A stretch of 64,000 nt of DNA. It comes from Nocardia abscessus. GTDB lineage: Bacteria > Actinomycetota > Actinomycetes > Mycobacteriales > Mycobacteriaceae. The notes under the pieces are model-generated. The model ran no database searches. It saw nothing but the letters and a program-made list of their open reading frames with translations, and was not told the origin of the DNA. Numbering within the stretch: position 1 is the stretch's first letter; every line of letters begins with the position of its first letter. This document shows, one piece after another, positions 1-8,351 of this stretch. The position numbers and the translations under genes are program-made. The DNA lies in assembly GCF_015477775.1 (NCBI RefSeq), contig NZ_JADLQO010000007.1:124001-188000 (forward strand). The letters run 5' to 3'.

Positions 1-22
1 ATTCTGTGTTACGGTCACATCC

Positions 23-772
23 GTGGAACCCTCCGGCGTGCAGACCGTCACCCGCGCCCTGTCGGTCTTGGACTGCTTCCGCGACGGCCGGGAGCGCGGT
101 GTCTCGGAGGTGGCGCGGCAACAGGGTCTGGCGGTCAGCACCACGCACCGGCTACTGGCCACGCTCGTCCAGGCGGGCTTCCTGGAGAAGAGCGCCGAAT
201 CCAGCCGGTATCGCATGGGCGGCGCGCTGGCCGAGTGGGGGCAGATCGCCTATCGCCAGCACCGGATCTACCTCGCCGAACCGTATCTGGAACAGCTCGC
301 GGGCACCACAGGAGCCAGTTGCTCGGTCGCCACCCGCCACGGCATCCACGCCGTACTGCTGGGCACCAGCCGGTGGCGGGAGACCGACGGGCACAAGCTG
401 CAGGGCGTGCGACTGCCCCTGCACGCCAGCGCACTGGGCAAGGCCCTGCTCGCCTGGTCCGAAGCCACCGACGAGCAGTTACGCGAGCTTCCCTACGACG
501 AGGGAACCGCGCGCTCGGTGTCCGGGCCCGCCGAGCTGCGCGCCGAACTGGTCACCACCCGGGAGCGCGGATACGCCTACAACGACGAGGAACTCGATCC
601 CGGCTTCCGCACCATCGGCCTGCCCATCCTCACCCCGGCGGGCCACTGCCGGTTCGCGCTCGGTCTGCGCGGCCCCACGACGCTGATGATCCCCGAGCGC
701 GTGCCGTTCTTCGTCGAACTCGCGAAGGTCACCGCGCAGGAGATCTCGGCCAGGTTCGCCGCCGCTGACTAG
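23..772 (+). CDS. IclR-family transcriptional regulator
   Basis: A cytoplasmic one-component regulator of about 249 residues. The N-terminal winged helix (about residues 6-62) begins VQTVTRALSVLDCF and carries the recognition segment STTHRLLATLVQAGFL, both typical of IclR. Residues about 75-245 match the IclR effector-binding domain, including the HASALGKALLAW segment and the late GLPI motif. The GTG at 23 puts the helix-turn-helix at the usual distance from the N-terminus. The frame stays open to the window edge, so a start further upstream cannot be excluded. IclR proteins usually repress an adjacent catabolic operon. That partner would lie left of the window, because the next gene to the right is an unrelated methyltransferase. 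The ligand is unknown. Confidence 0.9.
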   Translation: MEPSGVQTVTRALSVLDCFRDGRERGVSEVARQQGLAVSTTHRLLATLVQAGFLEKSAESSRYRMGGALAEWGQIAYRQHRIYLAEPYLEQLAGTTGASCSVATRHGIHAVLLGTSRWRETDGHKLQGVRLPLHASALGKALLAWSEATDEQLRELPYDEGTARSVSGPAELRAELVTTRERGYAYNDEELDPGFRTIGLPILTPAGHCRFALGLRGPTTLMIPERVPFFVELAKVTAQEISARFAAAD

Positions 773-926
773 TTCTCCGGAAACCGACGATCCGGTCGAA
801 TAACCGCCTGCTCCCGGGTGCGCCACCCTATTCTTGACGCGTAAATCGTAGCGCTGGGTCGTCATTCGGGAGGCGACAGGAGGGCGGCGCCGGTCGTGCC
901 CGGTGCCGCAGCGGAAGGGAGTCGCC

Positions 927-1754
927 ATGCCGGACGGTCACGCGCGGGTACGCGCCGGGTCGTCGACCAAGCTCGATACGAGCCTCGCGCACGAGGCGCG
1001 GGTCTACGACTACTGGCTCGGCGGCAAGGACAACTACCCCGCCGATCGCGCGCTCGGTGACACGATCGCCATGCACATCCCCGGCATCCGTGACATGGCC
1101 CGCGCCAATCGCGCCTTCCTCGGCCGCGCGGTACGTCATCTGGCCCGCGAGGCGGGTATCGATCAGTTCCTCGACATCGGCACCGGCCTCCCTGCCGCGG
1201 GCAACACCCACGAGGTGGCCCAGCGGATCGATCCGGCCGCGCGCGTGGTCTACGTCGACAACGACCCGCTCGTGCTCGCCCACGCCAGAGCCCTGATGGC
1301 GGGCACCCCACAGGGCAGGATCGCTTTCGTCGATGCCGATCTGCGCGATCCGCAATCCATCCTGGACGCGCCCGCCCTGGCCGAAACCTTCGACCAGGAC
1401 CGGCCGATAGCGATCATGCTGGTCGCGATCATGATGTTCTTCCGCGACACCGACGACCCGTACGGTGCCGTCGGGCGGCTGCTGGACGCGGCGCCGTCCG
1501 GCAGCTATCTCGTGCTCACCCATTCGACCGCCGATTTCGACCCGCGGGCCATGGCGCGCGCGGCGGCCGCCGCCCAGCGCGCCGGCATCGGATTCCAGCC
1601 GCGTAGCCGCGCGGACACCGAATCCTTCTTCGCTGGAACCGAACTCGTCGAGCCGGGCGTAGTACCGATCGCCGCCTGGCGTCCGGACTCCGATGCCACC
1701 CCGGCCGAGCCGCGGTCCGCCTGGTACTGGGCGGGAATCGGGCGCAAACCCTGA
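927..1754 (+). CDS. SAM-dependent methyltransferase, Methyltransf_19 (SAV2177-like) family
   Basis: Predicted S-adenosylmethionine-dependent methyltransferase, about 275 residues. It opens with the family signature YDYWLGGKDNY (residues 27-37). The SAM-binding motif FLDIGTG follows near residues 81-87, then an acidic ribose-binding strand VVYVDNDP near 107-114. I chose the ATG at 927 because GGAAGGGA lies 7 bases upstream. An in-frame ATG at 903 has no such site. The family is abundant in actinomycetes and its substrates are unknown. A second member (11810-12739) shares the same signature, so these are paralogues. It stands alone between IclR and a small membrane protein. Confidence 0.88.
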   Translation: MPDGHARVRAGSSTKLDTSLAHEARVYDYWLGGKDNYPADRALGDTIAMHIPGIRDMARANRAFLGRAVRHLAREAGIDQFLDIGTGLPAAGNTHEVAQRIDPAARVVYVDNDPLVLAHARALMAGTPQGRIAFVDADLRDPQSILDAPALAETFDQDRPIAIMLVAIMMFFRDTDDPYGAVGRLLDAAPSGSYLVLTHSTADFDPRAMARAAAAAQRAGIGFQPRSRADTESFFAGTELVEPGVVPIAAWRPDSDATPAEPRSAWYWAGIGRKP

Positions 1755-1832
1755 GCCCGGACGGGCGGCGTTTGAGCCGCCGCCGTTGGGCAATCACGTC
1801 CGGGAGACCCGGCGGCCACGGACGGCGAGGCG

Positions 1833-2192
1833 GTGGACATGGTCGAAGACGTCGAGAAGCGCTGGCACGATCCACGTGGCTTCCGCCGCGCGGCGGCCTA
1901 CGTGGCCTCGGTGCTCGCCACCGCCGCATTGGTCTTCCTGCTGATCCTGCTGTGGGCCGCCCAGCGGCAGTGCGCGGGCGAGGACCGGCTGCTGTGTGAC
2001 GACGCGGCGCAGGTCGCCATCGTGCTCGGGCCGTCGGTGGTGCTGCTGATCGGCGGCATCGGCGCTTTCGTGGAAACCTACGTCCAGTGGCGTCGCGGGC
2101 GGACCTGGCCCATCTGGCAGGGCGCGGGCTGGTTCCTGTTCATCCTGATGGTGGTGTATCTCGGCATCGGCGGCGGCGCGGTCGCGAGCTGA
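1833..2192 (+). CDS. Small predicted membrane protein, three hydrophobic segments
   Basis: An unrecognised protein of 119 residues. Hydrophobic segments lie at about 22-42, 61-82 and 98-115, joined by short charged loops. A Cys pair (47 and 55) lies in the loop after the first segment and could form a disulfide if that loop is outside the cell. The start is GTG 1833 or ATG 1839, two codons apart. GC-rich third positions support coding. The stop codon abuts the convergent reductase gene: the two stops form TGATCA across 2190-2195. I infer no function beyond membrane location. Confidence 0.65.
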   Translation: MDMVEDVEKRWHDPRGFRRAAAYVASVLATAALVFLLILLWAAQRQCAGEDRLLCDDAAQVAIVLGPSVVLLIGGIGAFVETYVQWRRGRTWPIWQGAGWFLFILMVVYLGIGGGAVAS

Positions 2193-3209
2193 TCACTCCG
2201 CGACGCGCACCACCACCTTGCCGAAGTTACGGCCCTCCAGCATGCCGATGAACGCCTCGGGAGCGGCGTCCAAACCGGATACGACGTCCTCGAGATACCG
2301 CACGTGCCCGTCGGCGACCCACTGCCCCATCTCGCGCAGGAAGTCCGGGTACAACTCGCGGACGAACTCGGTCTGGATGAATCCGCGCACCATGAGGCTC
2401 TTGGTGAGGATGCGGCCGTAGTAGGCGGGCAGCCGGTCGGGGCCCTCCGGCGCGCCGGCCGCGTTGTAGTTGGCGATCAGCCCGCAGACCGGCACCCGAG
2501 CGTGAGTGTTCAGCAGCGGATAGACCGCGTCCGCCACCGCGCCGCCGACGTTCTCGAAATAGACGTCGACGCCGTCGGGAACCGCTGCCGCCAGCTGCTC
2601 GGCGAAATCGGGGGCGCGATGATCCAGCGCGACGTCGAAGCCGAGTTCGTTCAGGTAGGCGACTTTGCGCGGCCCGCCCGCGATGCCGACCGTGCGCGTG
2701 CCGCCGATCTTGGCGATCTGGCCGACGGCCGAGCCAACCGGTCCGGTGGCCGCGGCGACCACGAGCGTCTCACCGGGCTGGGGTTTGCCGATCTTGCGCA
2801 GTCCCGCGTACGCGGTGAACCCCGGCATGCCGAGCACGCCCAGTGCCGTCGAGACCGGCGCCGTGGCCGGATCGAGCTTGCGCACGCCGCGGGCCGGGGC
2901 GACGTCGTGCGTCTGCCACCCCGAATAGGCCAGCACCACATCGCCTTTCGCCACCGACGGGTCGCGGGACTCGACTACTTCGGCCACGGTGGCGCCGACT
3001 ATGACTGCGCCGATCTCCACCGGTTCGGCGTAGGACTTCGCCGAACTCATCCGGCCCCGCATGTACGGATCGAGCGAGAGGTACAGGGTGCGCAGCAGAA
3101 CTTCGCCCTCGGCCGGAGCGGGGAGTTCCGCGGTCTCGGTCCGGAAATTCTCCGGAGTGGGCGCACCCACCGGCCGGGAAGCAAGCACGATTCGCGTGGA
3201 CTCGACCAT
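2193..3209 (-). CDS. Zinc-independent NADP-dependent MDR oxidoreductase (CurA/LTB4DH-like)
   Basis: A 338-residue medium-chain reductase of the zinc-lacking prostaglandin/leukotriene reductase branch. It shows the N-terminal LSLDPYMRGRM segment typical of that group. A Rossmann motif AAATGPVGSAVGQ follows near the middle, and the NVGG segment (VYFENVGG) comes after it. No catalytic or structural zinc cysteines are present. Family members reduce alpha,beta-unsaturated ketones or quinones with NADPH in the cytosol. Only 52 bases separate its start from the end of the SDR gene upstream on the same strand, so co-transcription is possible. A TAGGGT hexamer six bases before the ATG suggests a leaderless transcript. 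Confidence 0.88.
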   Translation of the reverse strand: MVESTRIVLASRPVGAPTPENFRTETAELPAPAEGEVLLRTLYLSLDPYMRGRMSSAKSYAEPVEIGAVIVGATVAEVVESRDPSVAKGDVVLAYSGWQTHDVAPARGVRKLDPATAPVSTALGVLGMPGFTAYAGLRKIGKPQPGETLVVAAATGPVGSAVGQIAKIGGTRTVGIAGGPRKVAYLNELGFDVALDHRAPDFAEQLAAAVPDGVDVYFENVGGAVADAVYPLLNTHARVPVCGLIANYNAAGAPEGPDRLPAYYGRILTKSLMVRGFIQTEFVRELYPDFLREMGQWVADGHVRYLEDVVSGLDAAPEAFIGMLEGRNFGKVVVRVAE

Positions 3210-3215
3210 GCGCCC

Positions 3216-3221
3216 ACCCTA
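3216..3221 (-). promoter_or_regulatory. Candidate -10 element, leaderless start of the MDR reductase
   Basis: TAGGGT on the minus strand ends six bases before the ATG at 3209. This is the spacing expected when transcription begins on the start codon. No convincing -35 hexamer was seen. Confidence 0.35.
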
Positions 3222-3261
3222 ACCGGGGCGCGGGCACGCCCGCGCCCGGTCGTGTCCGCTG

Positions 3262-4035
3262 TCACCAGGACGGCGATTTCGGCCCCAGGAACAAGCCGCC
3301 GTTCACCTCCAGCGTCTGGCCGGTGACCCAGCGCCCGTCGCCGGAGGCGAAGAAGGCCACCGCGTCGGCGATGTCCGCGCCGCTGCCGACCCGCTCCAGC
3401 GCGGTCATGCCCGCGACGCCCGCGATGGCGCCGTCGTTGGTGTGCAGCCAGGAGTTCATGTCGGTGTCGGTGATGCCGGGCGACACCGTGTTCACCGTGA
3501 TCCCGCGCGGGCCGAGGGTGTTCGCCAGCGAGCGGCTCAGCACGTTGAGCGCGCCCTTGGTCATGCCGTAGACGACTTCCGGCGTGGCGAACCAGGTGAC
3601 GCCGGAAGAGATGTTGACGATGCGCCCGCCGTCACGGAGCAACGGCAACGCCCGCTGGACGATGAACAGCGGCGCCCGCACGTTGACCGCGAACAGCCGA
3701 TCGAACTGCTCGGGCGTGGCCTGCTCGACGGTGGCGTCGTAGGCGATGATCGCGGCGTTGTTCACCAGGATGTCCAACGGCCGGTCGCCCAGACCGGCGG
3801 CGAGCTCGCCGAACAGCTGGTCGATATCCCCTTCGACGCCCAGTTCGGCGCGCACGGGAAACGCCCGGCCACCGGCGCGCCGGATCGCCGACACCGTCTC
3901 TTCCGCCGCCTCGGTGTTGGTGCCGTAATGCACCGCGACCTCGGCGCCGTCGGCGGCCAGCCGCTCGGCGATGGCCCGGCCTATCCCCCGCGAGGCGCCG
4001 GTCACCAGGGCGGTCTTTCCATTCGATTCGGTCAT
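3262..4035 (-). CDS. Short-chain dehydrogenase/reductase (SDR family)
   Basis: A classical NAD(P)-dependent SDR of 257 residues, the usual length. The cofactor motif TGASRGIG is at residues 12-19 and VNNAA at about 91-95. The catalytic Ser is near 143-144, and Tyr156-x3-Lys160 (YGMTK) completes the site. The C-terminal PGITDTDMN segment also fits. It probably acts on a carbonyl or alcohol substrate in the cytosol. It is divergent from a TetR gene, with a 16-base near-palindrome just upstream of this start, so repression by that TetR and derepression by substrate is the simplest model. Confidence 0.92.
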   Translation of the reverse strand: MTESNGKTALVTGASRGIGRAIAERLAADGAEVAVHYGTNTEAAEETVSAIRRAGGRAFPVRAELGVEGDIDQLFGELAAGLGDRPLDILVNNAAIIAYDATVEQATPEQFDRLFAVNVRAPLFIVQRALPLLRDGGRIVNISSGVTWFATPEVVYGMTKGALNVLSRSLANTLGPRGITVNTVSPGITDTDMNSWLHTNDGAIAGVAGMTALERVGSGADIADAVAFFASGDGRWVTGQTLEVNGGLFLGPKSPSW

Positions 4036-4056
4036 CTCGTTGTCCCGCTTTCATGG

Positions 4057-4072
4057 TAGGTAACGTTCCCTA
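4057..4072. promoter_or_regulatory. Near-palindromic candidate operator between SDR and TetR
   Basis: TAGGTAACGTTCCCTA reads as two 8-base arms with one mismatch, TAGGTAAC against TAGGGAAC. It sits 22 bases from the SDR start and 30 bases before the TetR start. This is the classical place for a TetR autoregulatory operator acting on both genes. Confidence 0.6.
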
Positions 4073-4101
4073 ACATCGCTGACAAGCGCTACGGTATTCC
4101 C

Positions 4102-4689
4102 GTGGAACCGAAACGTCGCGCTGCCGCCGACACCAAGGAGCACGTCCTGGTCGTCGCGCGGGAACTGTTCTACCGAGAGGGAATTCGCGCGACCGGCGTG
4201 GATCGCGTCGCGGCCGAGGCGAACGTCGCGCCGCCCACCCTCTATCGCCTGTTCGGCTCCAAGGACGAGCTGGTCGCCGCGTACCTCGAGCGGGAGGACC
4301 GCCACTACCGGGAGTGGTTCCGCGCGGCGGCGACCGGGGATGGCCCCCGCGAGCGCATCCTCGCGCTGTTCGCGGCGCTGGCCGAGCAGGTGCGCCCCGA
4401 GACCTGTCGCGGCTGCCCCTTCCTCATCGCGCTGGGGGAATTCCCGGATCACGACCTGCTCGGCCACAAACACGCCGTCGCGATGAAGAACTGGGTGCGC
4501 GCCGAGTTCGGCGCGCTGGTCGGCGAACTCGCGTCCACCGCGGCGGTTCCCGATCCGCAGGCGCTGGCCGACCAGTTGATGCTGGTGATGGAAGGCGTCT
4601 ACGCCACCACCCAGGCGTTCGGTGCGACGGGCCCGGCGGCCCGCTCCCTGACGCTGGTAGAGAGGCTGCTCCCTCGCGCGTCCGACTGA
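4102..4689 (+). CDS. TetR/AcrR-family repressor
   Basis: A 195-residue cytoplasmic regulator. The N-terminal TetR domain (about residues 10-58) contains AREL.YREGIRATGVDRVA and the recognition region PPTLYRLFGSKDELVAAYL. The remaining all-helical part would bind the ligand. It starts at GTG 4102 with no ribosome-binding site. A TACGGT hexamer six bases upstream suggests a leaderless mRNA. Divergence from the SDR gene and the near-palindrome at 4057-4072 point to local control of that dehydrogenase and of itself. Confidence 0.92.
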   Translation: MEPKRRAAADTKEHVLVVARELFYREGIRATGVDRVAAEANVAPPTLYRLFGSKDELVAAYLEREDRHYREWFRAAATGDGPRERILALFAALAEQVRPETCRGCPFLIALGEFPDHDLLGHKHAVAMKNWVRAEFGALVGELASTAAVPDPQALADQLMLVMEGVYATTQAFGATGPAARSLTLVERLLPRASD

Positions 4690-4779
4690 GCCCAGCACTC
4701 CGGAGGAGCACGAAACAACCTGTGCGGCAGCGACTTCGGGCCGTGAGCGTCCGGGACATCGACTCGAGCGACCGGAACA

Positions 4780-4808
4780 TTGGCGCGAGCGCCGCGGCTT
4801 CGTAGCGT
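4780..4808 (+). promoter_or_regulatory. Sigma-70-type promoter, leaderless, for the LLM oxidoreductase
   Basis: TTGGCG (4780-4785), a 17-base spacer, then TAGCGT (4803-4808), followed by seven bases and the ATG at 4816. Both spacings match a housekeeping promoter that starts transcription at the initiation codon. Confidence 0.55.
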
Positions 4809-4815
4809 CGAGACC

Positions 4816-5622
4816 ATGACCTTGGAAATCGGCACCATCCTGCCCACCTCGACGCCCGATCCCGCGCATCCCATCCTGGGTGACGTGCGGGCCGCCGCCC
4901 GCCTCGCCGAGCAGATCGGCCTCGACTCGGTGTGGTCCACCGACCATCTCGTGGCCAGCGCGCCGATACTGGACAGCGGCGTGGTGCTGGCCACCGCCGC
5001 TGCCGTGACCGACCGCATCCGCATCGGTTTCGGGGTGCTGTTGCTCGCACTGCGGCCGATCGCGTGGGCCGCCAAGCAGATCGCGACCCTGCAGTACGTC
5101 TCCGGCGACCGGCTGATCCTCGGTGTCGGCACCGGCAACCCGGCGCACGGCGACGTCGGATGGCGCGCGGCGGGCATGCCCTTCGCCGAGCGCGGCCGTC
5201 GCACGGACGAGGCGCTGCGCGTGCTGCCCGACCTGGTCGCGGGGCGGCCGACCGTCCTCCCGGACGGCACCGAGGTCACCCTGGCGCCGGGCGCGTCCAT
5301 GCCGCCGGTGCTGGTCGCGGGTGACGGCGAGCGGGCTCGGCGACGCGCGGCCGCGTATGCCGACGGCTGGATCGCCATCGGACTCGAGCCGGGCCAAGTC
5401 CGCGCAGGCGCGACCGAATTGACCGCGCTCGCCGCCGAATACGATCGCGGGCCGCTCTCCGTGACGATCGTGGCGCCACCCTTGGCAACCGATCCCGCCC
5501 ATGCGGCGGAGCAATTGGCCGGGTATGCGGAGGCGGGTGCGGAACGCGTCATCCTCGCCCCGTCGGGGTCACAGTGGCAAGCCGGCTACGAGTTCGCCGC
5601 GAAGATCAAGGCACAGCTCTGA
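4816..5622 (+). CDS. LLM-class (luciferase-like) flavin/F420-dependent oxidoreductase
   Basis: A 268-residue TIM-barrel oxidoreductase. It has the N-terminal LGDVRAAARLAEQIGLDSVW segment, TDHL, a conserved RIRIGFGVLLLALRP strand, and LILGVGTGNP, all typical of luciferase-like monooxygenases and F420-dependent reductases. An in-frame ATG 12 codons earlier is less likely. The ATG at 4816 begins the first strand MTLEIGTILP and is preceded at seven bases by TAGCGT, giving a leaderless start. FMN and F420 use cannot be told apart by eye. The gene is convergent with lysE, nine bases apart. Confidence 0.85.
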   Translation: MTLEIGTILPTSTPDPAHPILGDVRAAARLAEQIGLDSVWSTDHLVASAPILDSGVVLATAAAVTDRIRIGFGVLLLALRPIAWAAKQIATLQYVSGDRLILGVGTGNPAHGDVGWRAAGMPFAERGRRTDEALRVLPDLVAGRPTVLPDGTEVTLAPGASMPPVLVAGDGERARRRAAAYADGWIAIGLEPGQVRAGATELTALAAEYDRGPLSVTIVAPPLATDPAHAAEQLAGYAEAGAERVILAPSGSQWQAGYEFAAKIKAQL

Positions 5623-5631
5623 TTTCGGCTC

Positions 5632-6261
5632 TCACCCCGTGCACAGCAATCCCAGCCCGAGACCGAGCAGCACCGCCGCGATCACCGAGTCGAGCACCCG
5701 CCAGGCGAGCGGACGGGCGAACAGCGGGCCGAGCAGTCGCGCCCCGAAGCCCAGCGCGGTGAACCACAGCACGCTGGCCAGCATCGCCCCCGCGCCGAGG
5801 AACCAGCGATCCGGGCTCGCGTAGGTGCCTGCGAAGGAGCCGAGCAACACCACGGTGTCCAGGTAGACGTGCGGGTTGAGCCAGGTCAGCGCCAGGGCGG
5901 TGGCCACCGTCGCGCCCAGCGCAGCGGTGGCCCGCCCCGCTTCGGCGCTGAGCGTGGCGGAGCCGATCGCCCGCCGGGCCGCCAGGACCGCGTAGCCGAT
6001 CAGGAACGCCGCGCCCGCGTAGCGCGCCACCACGATCACCTCCGGCGCGGACTCGACGACCACGCCGAACCCGGCGACCCCGGCCGCGATCAGCACGATG
6101 TCGGACACCGCGCACACCGCGACCACGGCGAGCACGTGCCTGCCGCTGATCCCCTGGCGCAGCACGAACGCGTTCTGCGCGCCGATCGCCACGATCAGCG
6201 AGAGGCCGAAGCCCAAACCGGACGCGGCCGCCACCGCCGCGGAGTACATGCTCACGTCCAC
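5632..6261 (-). CDS. lysE: LysE/ArgO-family basic amino-acid exporter
   Basis: A cytoplasmic-membrane exporter of about 209 residues with five to six hydrophobic segments. It carries the LysE signature IGAQNAFVLRQG (residues 26-37). The LTWLNPHVYLDTVVLLGS segment with the conserved Asn-Pro pair also fits. Members export lysine and arginine when intracellular levels rise. The start is GTG at 6261, with alternatives at GTG 6255 or the ATG four codons in. A TAGCGT hexamer lies just upstream. It is divergent from a LysG/ArgP-type regulator across 68 bases, the arrangement of the Corynebacterium lysE-lysG pair. Confidence 0.93.
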   Translation of the reverse strand: MDVSMYSAAVAAASGLGFGLSLIVAIGAQNAFVLRQGISGRHVLAVVAVCAVSDIVLIAAGVAGFGVVVESAPEVIVVARYAGAAFLIGYAVLAARRAIGSATLSAEAGRATAALGATVATALALTWLNPHVYLDTVVLLGSFAGTYASPDRWFLGAGAMLASVLWFTALGFGARLLGPLFARPLAWRVLDSVIAAVLLGLGLGLLCTG

Positions 6262-6329
6262 CGACGCTATGGCCGCGGATCATACCCAGGCAAGCTAAAG
6301 ATTCTTAACTATCATTACGCTTTCTTACT
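6262..6329. promoter_or_regulatory. Divergent lysE/lysG control region
   Basis: These 68 bases are markedly A+T-richer than the flanking genes near 6285-6325. They must hold both promoters and the LysR-type binding site. I see no long perfect palindrome, so no exact operator is called. Confidence 0.45.
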
Positions 6330-7211
6330 ATGGATCTCCAGCTCGACCAGCTTCGCGCGCTCGACGCCGTGATCACCGAGGGGACGTTCGACGCCGCGGC
6401 GGGGCGGTTGAGCGTGACGCCTTCGGCGATCAGTCAACGGATCAAGGCGCTGGAGGACGCCGCGGGCCGGATCCTCGTGCAGCGCACGAAGCCGGTGCGC
6501 GCCACCGAATCCGGGCTGGCCGTGCTCCGGCTGGCCAGGCAGATCCGATTGCTCACCGCCGATGCCGCACGCGAACTCGGCGGCGAGCCCTCCGACGGCC
6601 CGATCCGGGTGCCGATCGCGGTCAACGCCGACTCGCTGGAGACCTGGGTGCTGCCCGCACTCGGCCGCGCACCGCGCGGAGTGTGCTTCGAGATCCACCG
6701 CGAGGACGAGGAACACACCACCCGGCTGCTGCGAGACGGCACCGTGATGGCGGCGATCACGTCGACCGCGCAACCGGTGCAGGGCTGCAAGGTCGATCGT
6801 CTCGGCGCGATCCGCTATCGGCCGATGGCCAGCCCGCAGTTCGCCGACGCCTGGTTCGCGGCCGGTGCGACCGCGAAGTCCTATGCCGCGGCTCCGGTCG
6901 TGCTGTTCGACCGGAAAGACGACTTGCAGGATCGTCTGCTGCGCAGACGCAGTCGCAAGCCGCTGGATCCACCACGCCATTACGTGCCCTCGTCCACCGG
7001 GTTCGCCGAGGCGGTCCGGCTCGGGCTCGGCTGGGGCATGCTGCCGGACCTGCAGACCCGCGACGATCGAACGAGCGGCCGTCTGGTCCCGATCGATCCC
7101 GGCGTCGTGATCGACGTCCCGCTGTACTGGCAGCAGTGGCGCCTGGACTCCCCCGCGCTGAGCGCCGTCGCCGCCACCATCGCCGCCGAGGCGGCGAACG
7201 TGCTGCGCTGA
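6330..7211 (+). CDS. lysG: LysR-family activator of lysE (LysG/ArgP type)
   Basis: A 293-residue LysR-type regulator of the ArgP/LysG subgroup. The helix-turn-helix (about residues 3-60) reads LDQLRALDAVITEGTFDAAA then VTPSAISQRIKALE. The ILVQRTKPVRATESG segment is typical of ArgP/LysG and differs from most LysR proteins. The C-terminal part is the periplasmic-binding-like effector domain. In Corynebacterium the orthologue activates the divergent exporter when lysine, arginine or histidine accumulates. The identical gene order supports the same role here. Confidence 0.93.
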   Translation: MDLQLDQLRALDAVITEGTFDAAAGRLSVTPSAISQRIKALEDAAGRILVQRTKPVRATESGLAVLRLARQIRLLTADAARELGGEPSDGPIRVPIAVNADSLETWVLPALGRAPRGVCFEIHREDEEHTTRLLRDGTVMAAITSTAQPVQGCKVDRLGAIRYRPMASPQFADAWFAAGATAKSYAAAPVVLFDRKDDLQDRLLRRRSRKPLDPPRHYVPSSTGFAEAVRLGLGWGMLPDLQTRDDRTSGRLVPIDPGVVIDVPLYWQQWRLDSPALSAVAATIAAEAANVLR

Positions 7212-7531
7212 CGGCGACGAAACCTACTGCCCGGCAACGACTTCACGTCTTCGACACCGCCGGGCCAGGGAGCGCGAGCACCCTGCCCCGACGGGTCCGT
7301 ATCCGAGAAGGTGCGACCGTGGGCACGGTAGCACCGCCAGTTGTTCGGAGCCCCCCACGAGTGGGATGGGCTACTCGCGCCGATGTTCAGCGCAGGTGCG
7401 GCGACGCCCACGACACCACGCGAGTCGAGTAGCTCGTAATCCTCCGAACCGAGACATCGGGGGGTAATTTGATCTTCGCACGCCGACCACAGCTTCAGCG
7501 CCATCCCACCCGAGATGCACAGGAGTTCACT
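7212..7531. other. Gap between lysG and the LGFP gene
   Basis: These 320 bases have no gene I can support. The last part must carry the promoter of the LGFP gene. A minus-strand frame stays open across the gap but continues antisense through both neighbours without a convincing start, so it is not called. Confidence 0.4.
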
Positions 7532-8281
7532 TTGGCACGGCACCGTCGCCCGCACCGCTCGCGCACCCGCGGCGCTTTCGCCGTCGCGGCCGCGCTCGGC
7601 ATCCTGTTCACCGGCATCGGCCCCGATGCGGCCGCACGCCCGATCGGCCCCTACGACGTCGGCGGAGCGATCGAGGTCGAATACGATCAGGCCGGCGGAC
7701 CGGCGTTCTTCGGCGACCCGGTCACGCCCGAGTCGCCCGCCGCTCGCGGCGGCCGTTACCAAGCGTTCGAGCGCGGCTCCTCCATCTACTTCCACCCCGA
7801 CACCGGAGCCCATCAGGTCGGCGGCGCGATCCGCGACAAATGGGGCACTCTGGGCTTCGAGGGCGGAGCGCTCGGCTACCCCGTGGCCCGGGAAGCGGCG
7901 ACACCGTCGAAACCCGGGAGCTACAGCGTCTTCCAGAACGGCTCCGTCTACTGGTCCCTCGGCACGGCGGCGCATCAGATCAGCGGCGTGATCCGCGACA
8001 AGTGGGGCTCCTACGGCTGGGAGAGCAGCCCGCTGGGGTTCCCCATCACCGACGAATCCCCCGCGCGCGCGGGCAGCGGCCGCTACAACCTCTTCGGCGG
8101 CGGCGCCATCTACTGGTCCGCGCGCACCGGCCCGCACGTCATCTGGGGAGCCATCCGCCAGTCCTGGGAAGCCGCAGGCGGCGAAGCCGGCCGCTACGGC
8201 TATCCGACCAGCGACGAATACGACTTCGAGAACGGCAAAGCCCAGGATTTCGAAGGCGGCCGCATCACCTGGACGCCCTAG
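7532..8281 (+). CDS. Secreted LGFP-repeat protein
   Basis: About 249 residues. It starts at TTG 7532, six bases after AGGAG (7521-7525); an earlier in-frame ATG at 7469 has no ribosome site. A basic, Arg-rich n-region and a hydrophobic stretch (about residues 14-30) ending near AAARP form an export signal. The rest is four LGFP-type repeats of about 50 residues, for example IRDKWGTLGFE..LGYPVARE and IRDKWGSYGWE..LGFPITDE. LGFP repeats occur in cell-wall proteins of mycolic-acid bacteria and are thought to tether proteins to the envelope. No catalytic domain is present, so a structural or binding role is inferred. Confidence 0.88.
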   Translation: MARHRRPHRSRTRGAFAVAAALGILFTGIGPDAAARPIGPYDVGGAIEVEYDQAGGPAFFGDPVTPESPAARGGRYQAFERGSSIYFHPDTGAHQVGGAIRDKWGTLGFEGGALGYPVAREAATPSKPGSYSVFQNGSVYWSLGTAAHQISGVIRDKWGSYGWESSPLGFPITDESPARAGSGRYNLFGGGAIYWSARTGPHVIWGAIRQSWEAAGGEAGRYGYPTSDEYDFENGKAQDFEGGRITWTP

Positions 8282-8351
8282 CGGATTCCGGTCGCCGGAG
8301 GATTCGCGCAGCACGTACGTCAACCGATCGGTCTGCTGAGGAGTCGAGGAC

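Noticed and set aside
7210..7500. Protein-like minus-strand reading frame across the lysG-LGFP gap, with Trp, Tyr and Cys residues
   Set aside because: The frame continues without a stop antisense through both flanking genes and has no start with a ribosome site inside the gap. Third-position bias is weaker than in real genes here.
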